Assembly: GCA_047638815.1 (NCBI GenBank)
Contig: JBLIMR010000004.1
Span: 18,955-82,954, forward strand
DNA length: 64,000 nt
Direction: 5' to 3'
Origin: JAJRRH01 sp047638815
GTDB lineage: Bacteria > Bacteroidota > Bacteroidia > Flavobacteriales_D > JABDKJ01
Shown here piece by piece: positions 63,601 to 64,000 of the stretch. Numbering within the stretch: the first letter of the stretch is position 1; each line of letters begins with the position of its first letter. A program made the position numbers and the translations under genes. The notes beneath the pieces are model-generated. The model did not search any database. It had not been told where the DNA came from and was given only the letters and a program-made list of their open reading frames with translations.

Positions 63601-64000
63601 TGAATAGCCTCATCACATTCGATTGTTGCATCGGCCGGTGTACTCTCAACTTCAGGTGCAACAGTATCCTCTACTGTAATTAACTGAGTATAACCAGTCG
63701 TATTTCCACAGTCATCAGATACCGTCCAAATCCTTGCTATAGTTAACTCACATCCATCAAAATCTATTGAAGTAGTGTATGTTATTAAAGGATCTACGTC
63801 ACAATTGTCATTAGCAATTACGGCAGGTGCAGTAGGAACGTCATCCTCACACTGATAAGAAGCATTACTTGGAACACCTGTTAATGTTGGTGCAGTAGTA
63901 TCCGTTACAGTGATTGTTTGTGTTACTGTTGTTGCATTTCCACAATCATCAGTCGCTGTCCAGGTTCTTACCATCTCCTCTTGACATGCAAGTGGGTTAG
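60603..64000 (-). CDS. Giant HYR-like repeat adhesin with T9SS sorting domain (5' end beyond window)
   Basis: At least 1,130 residues; the frame stays open through the right window edge (NPLACQEEMVRTW...). It is built of about 14 copies of a roughly 77-residue Ig-like unit with core SPADATIECDEAIPGG, TFTDNCDDDLTIT, GCPLVITRTWTATDNCGN and TSTTQTITINDTEAPVV. Each unit has four Cys (IEC, DNC, GC, DNC), probably two disulfides, and many Asp that could bind calcium. The last 85 residues (VAPNPFNVDAVFCFS ... GMYFARLNHKDGYATAKVV) are a T9SS sorting domain. It is probably a surface-attached adhesin or matrix protein. Confidence 0.88.
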   Translation of the reverse strand, partial: NPLACQEEMVRTWTATDDCGNATTVTQTITVTDTTAPTLTGVPSNASYQCEDDVPTAPAVIANDNCDVDPLITYTTSIDFDGCELTIARIWTVSDDCGNTTGYTQLITVEDTVAPEVESTPADATIECDEAIHGGSPTFTDNCDDNLAVTMTETESEDECPYLITRTWTATDNCGNEKSTTQIITVNDLEAPFVAFSPADATIECDESIPGGAATFTDNCDDDLTITFEEVESVNGCPLVITRTWTATDNCGNVTSTTQTVTINDTEVPVVAISPADATIECDEAIPGGAPTFTDNCDDDLSIIMTETEPEGECPFIITRTWTATDNCGNVTSTTQTVTVNDSEAPVVAFSPADASIECEEAIPGGQATFTDNCDDDLTITFGEVESGNGCPLVITRTWTAADNCGNETSTTQTITINDTVSPTVASSPADATIECDEAIPGGTPIFNDNCDNDLTMTFGEIESGNGCPIVITRTWTATDDCGNAVSTTQTITINDTVAPVVAFSPADETIECDDTIPSGAATFTDNCDDDLTVTMTETDSGDACSLIITRTWTATDNCGNATSTTQTITINDTVAPIVISSPANATIECDDAIPGGEAEFIDSCDDDLTITFGEVESGDGCPLVITRTWTATDDCGNTTSTTQVITINDTTAPILTLDPADVSIECDGDLPADEAMFSDNCDDDLTYSFNEVTSSTSCPIIITRTWTATDDCGNMESATQVITIDDTIVPVVTFTPADVNLDCSDDLPSTAATFADACDDTLDVDANDETTTVDCLTIIVRTWTATDNCNNSVSTSQTITVTDYIDPSISAPADANVYCGDAYLDPTITGTATATDNCGAPMVTYSDDPVTGSCPMVIVRTWLATDDCGNTSTADQLITITDEVAPVLTIPANITVSCEDSTEPSVAGSANAIDGCDDDVTVTFSDGPISGSCPYTFTRTWMATDNCGNTATAIQFITLVDNTAPELIDVPGDVTIECGEAEPEIPSIIAIDNCDMDVNVVFEQMQSGTDCSYTITRTWSATDDCGNVTVETQVISVFTMSIEPIALVTVAPNPFNVDAVFCFSTQVNGFVSFEVFDTMGKKIETLFQGRAEANVIYKFTATSPKWNSGMYFARLNHKDGYATAKVVKID
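60940..63990. repeat. Tandem 231-bp coding repeats of the adhesin
   Basis: The phase marker CATGTTCT (complement of the R-T-W codons) recurs at 60940, 61174, 61648, 61879, 62110, 62341, 62572, 62803, 63034, 63265 and 63496, with degenerate marks at 61411, 63727 and 63961. From 61648 to 63727 the period is exactly 231 bp. It is 234-237 bp in the outer units. Confidence 0.9.

Noticed and set aside
60940..63990. Regular repeats as a possible CRISPR-type array
   Set aside because: The 231-bp units are coding, with protein-level conservation and no short identical repeat plus variable spacer pattern.

Overview
The window is AT-rich chromosomal DNA from a member of the Bacteroidota, probably a marine Saprospiria/Lewinella-like lineage (that rank is inference). 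Supporting signs are secreted proteins ending in type IX secretion (T9SS) sorting domains, TonB-linked outer-membrane receptors, TAnnTTTG-type -7 promoter boxes, a 77-residue HYR-like repeat adhesin, and Bacteroidota families such as Porin_O_P, DUF4159, DUF2911 and a DUF5074/YncE-like lipoprotein. I see no rRNA, tRNA, CRISPR array, prophage or transposase gene.

Layout. 0-11.4 kb: the start of a GNAT gene, an isoaspartyl peptidase, a frameshifted two-domain SiaB-like gene, a cupredoxin-like T9SS protein, an M48 protease, an S1/P1 nuclease, an MFS exporter overlapping a GNAT gene, then a decaying stretch (M23 peptidase remnant, AraC remnant) around an OmpA lipoprotein, and a lipoprotein that looks like a polysaccharide deacetylase without its catalytic residues. 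11.6-19.6 kb: GNAT, DUF2911, then a translesion-synthesis cassette made of an S24/LexA-like repressor, a Y-family polymerase and a DnaE2-type polymerase. Three copies of a structured 134-156 bp inverted repeat sit beside or between these genes. 19.8-24.4 kb: MutS2 without an Smr domain, a four-helix-bundle (IVP-type) gene inside terminal inverted repeats, a DUF937-OmpA fusion and a TonB C-terminal remnant.

24.4-34.3 kb: aconitase, two gene fragments joined head to tail, then a Mn/Fe/Zn uptake operon read leftward: DtxR/MntR regulator, binding lipoprotein, ATPase, two permeases, outer-membrane barrel. 34.3-45.7 kb: PKD protein, helicase, a T9SS tail remnant, RsmE, PEP carboxykinase, a 35-residue membrane protein, LPP20-like lipoprotein, TonB-dependent receptor, 3-hydroxybutyryl-CoA dehydrogenase, thioredoxin. 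45.9-56 kb: ornithine aminotransferase, a class V PLP enzyme, DUF4159, YceI, LapA, META lipoprotein, DEAD-box helicase divergent from a CvfB-like S1 protein, TPR protein, ACP phosphodiesterase. 56-64 kb: phosphate-selective porin, a BtuG-like lipoprotein with a BtuB-like receptor, and the repeat adhesin, which runs off the right edge.

How parts work together: the SOS-like cassette probably carries its own repressor and operator. The metal operon is probably self-regulated by its first gene. The receptor/lipoprotein pair at 57-60 kb probably captures a corrinoid or similar ligand. Several genes have promoter boxes so close to the ATG that their mRNAs may be leaderless. Repeats abut or supply start and stop codons at several genes (dnaE2, metal permease, mutS2), which suggests that small intergenic repeats are active in this genome.
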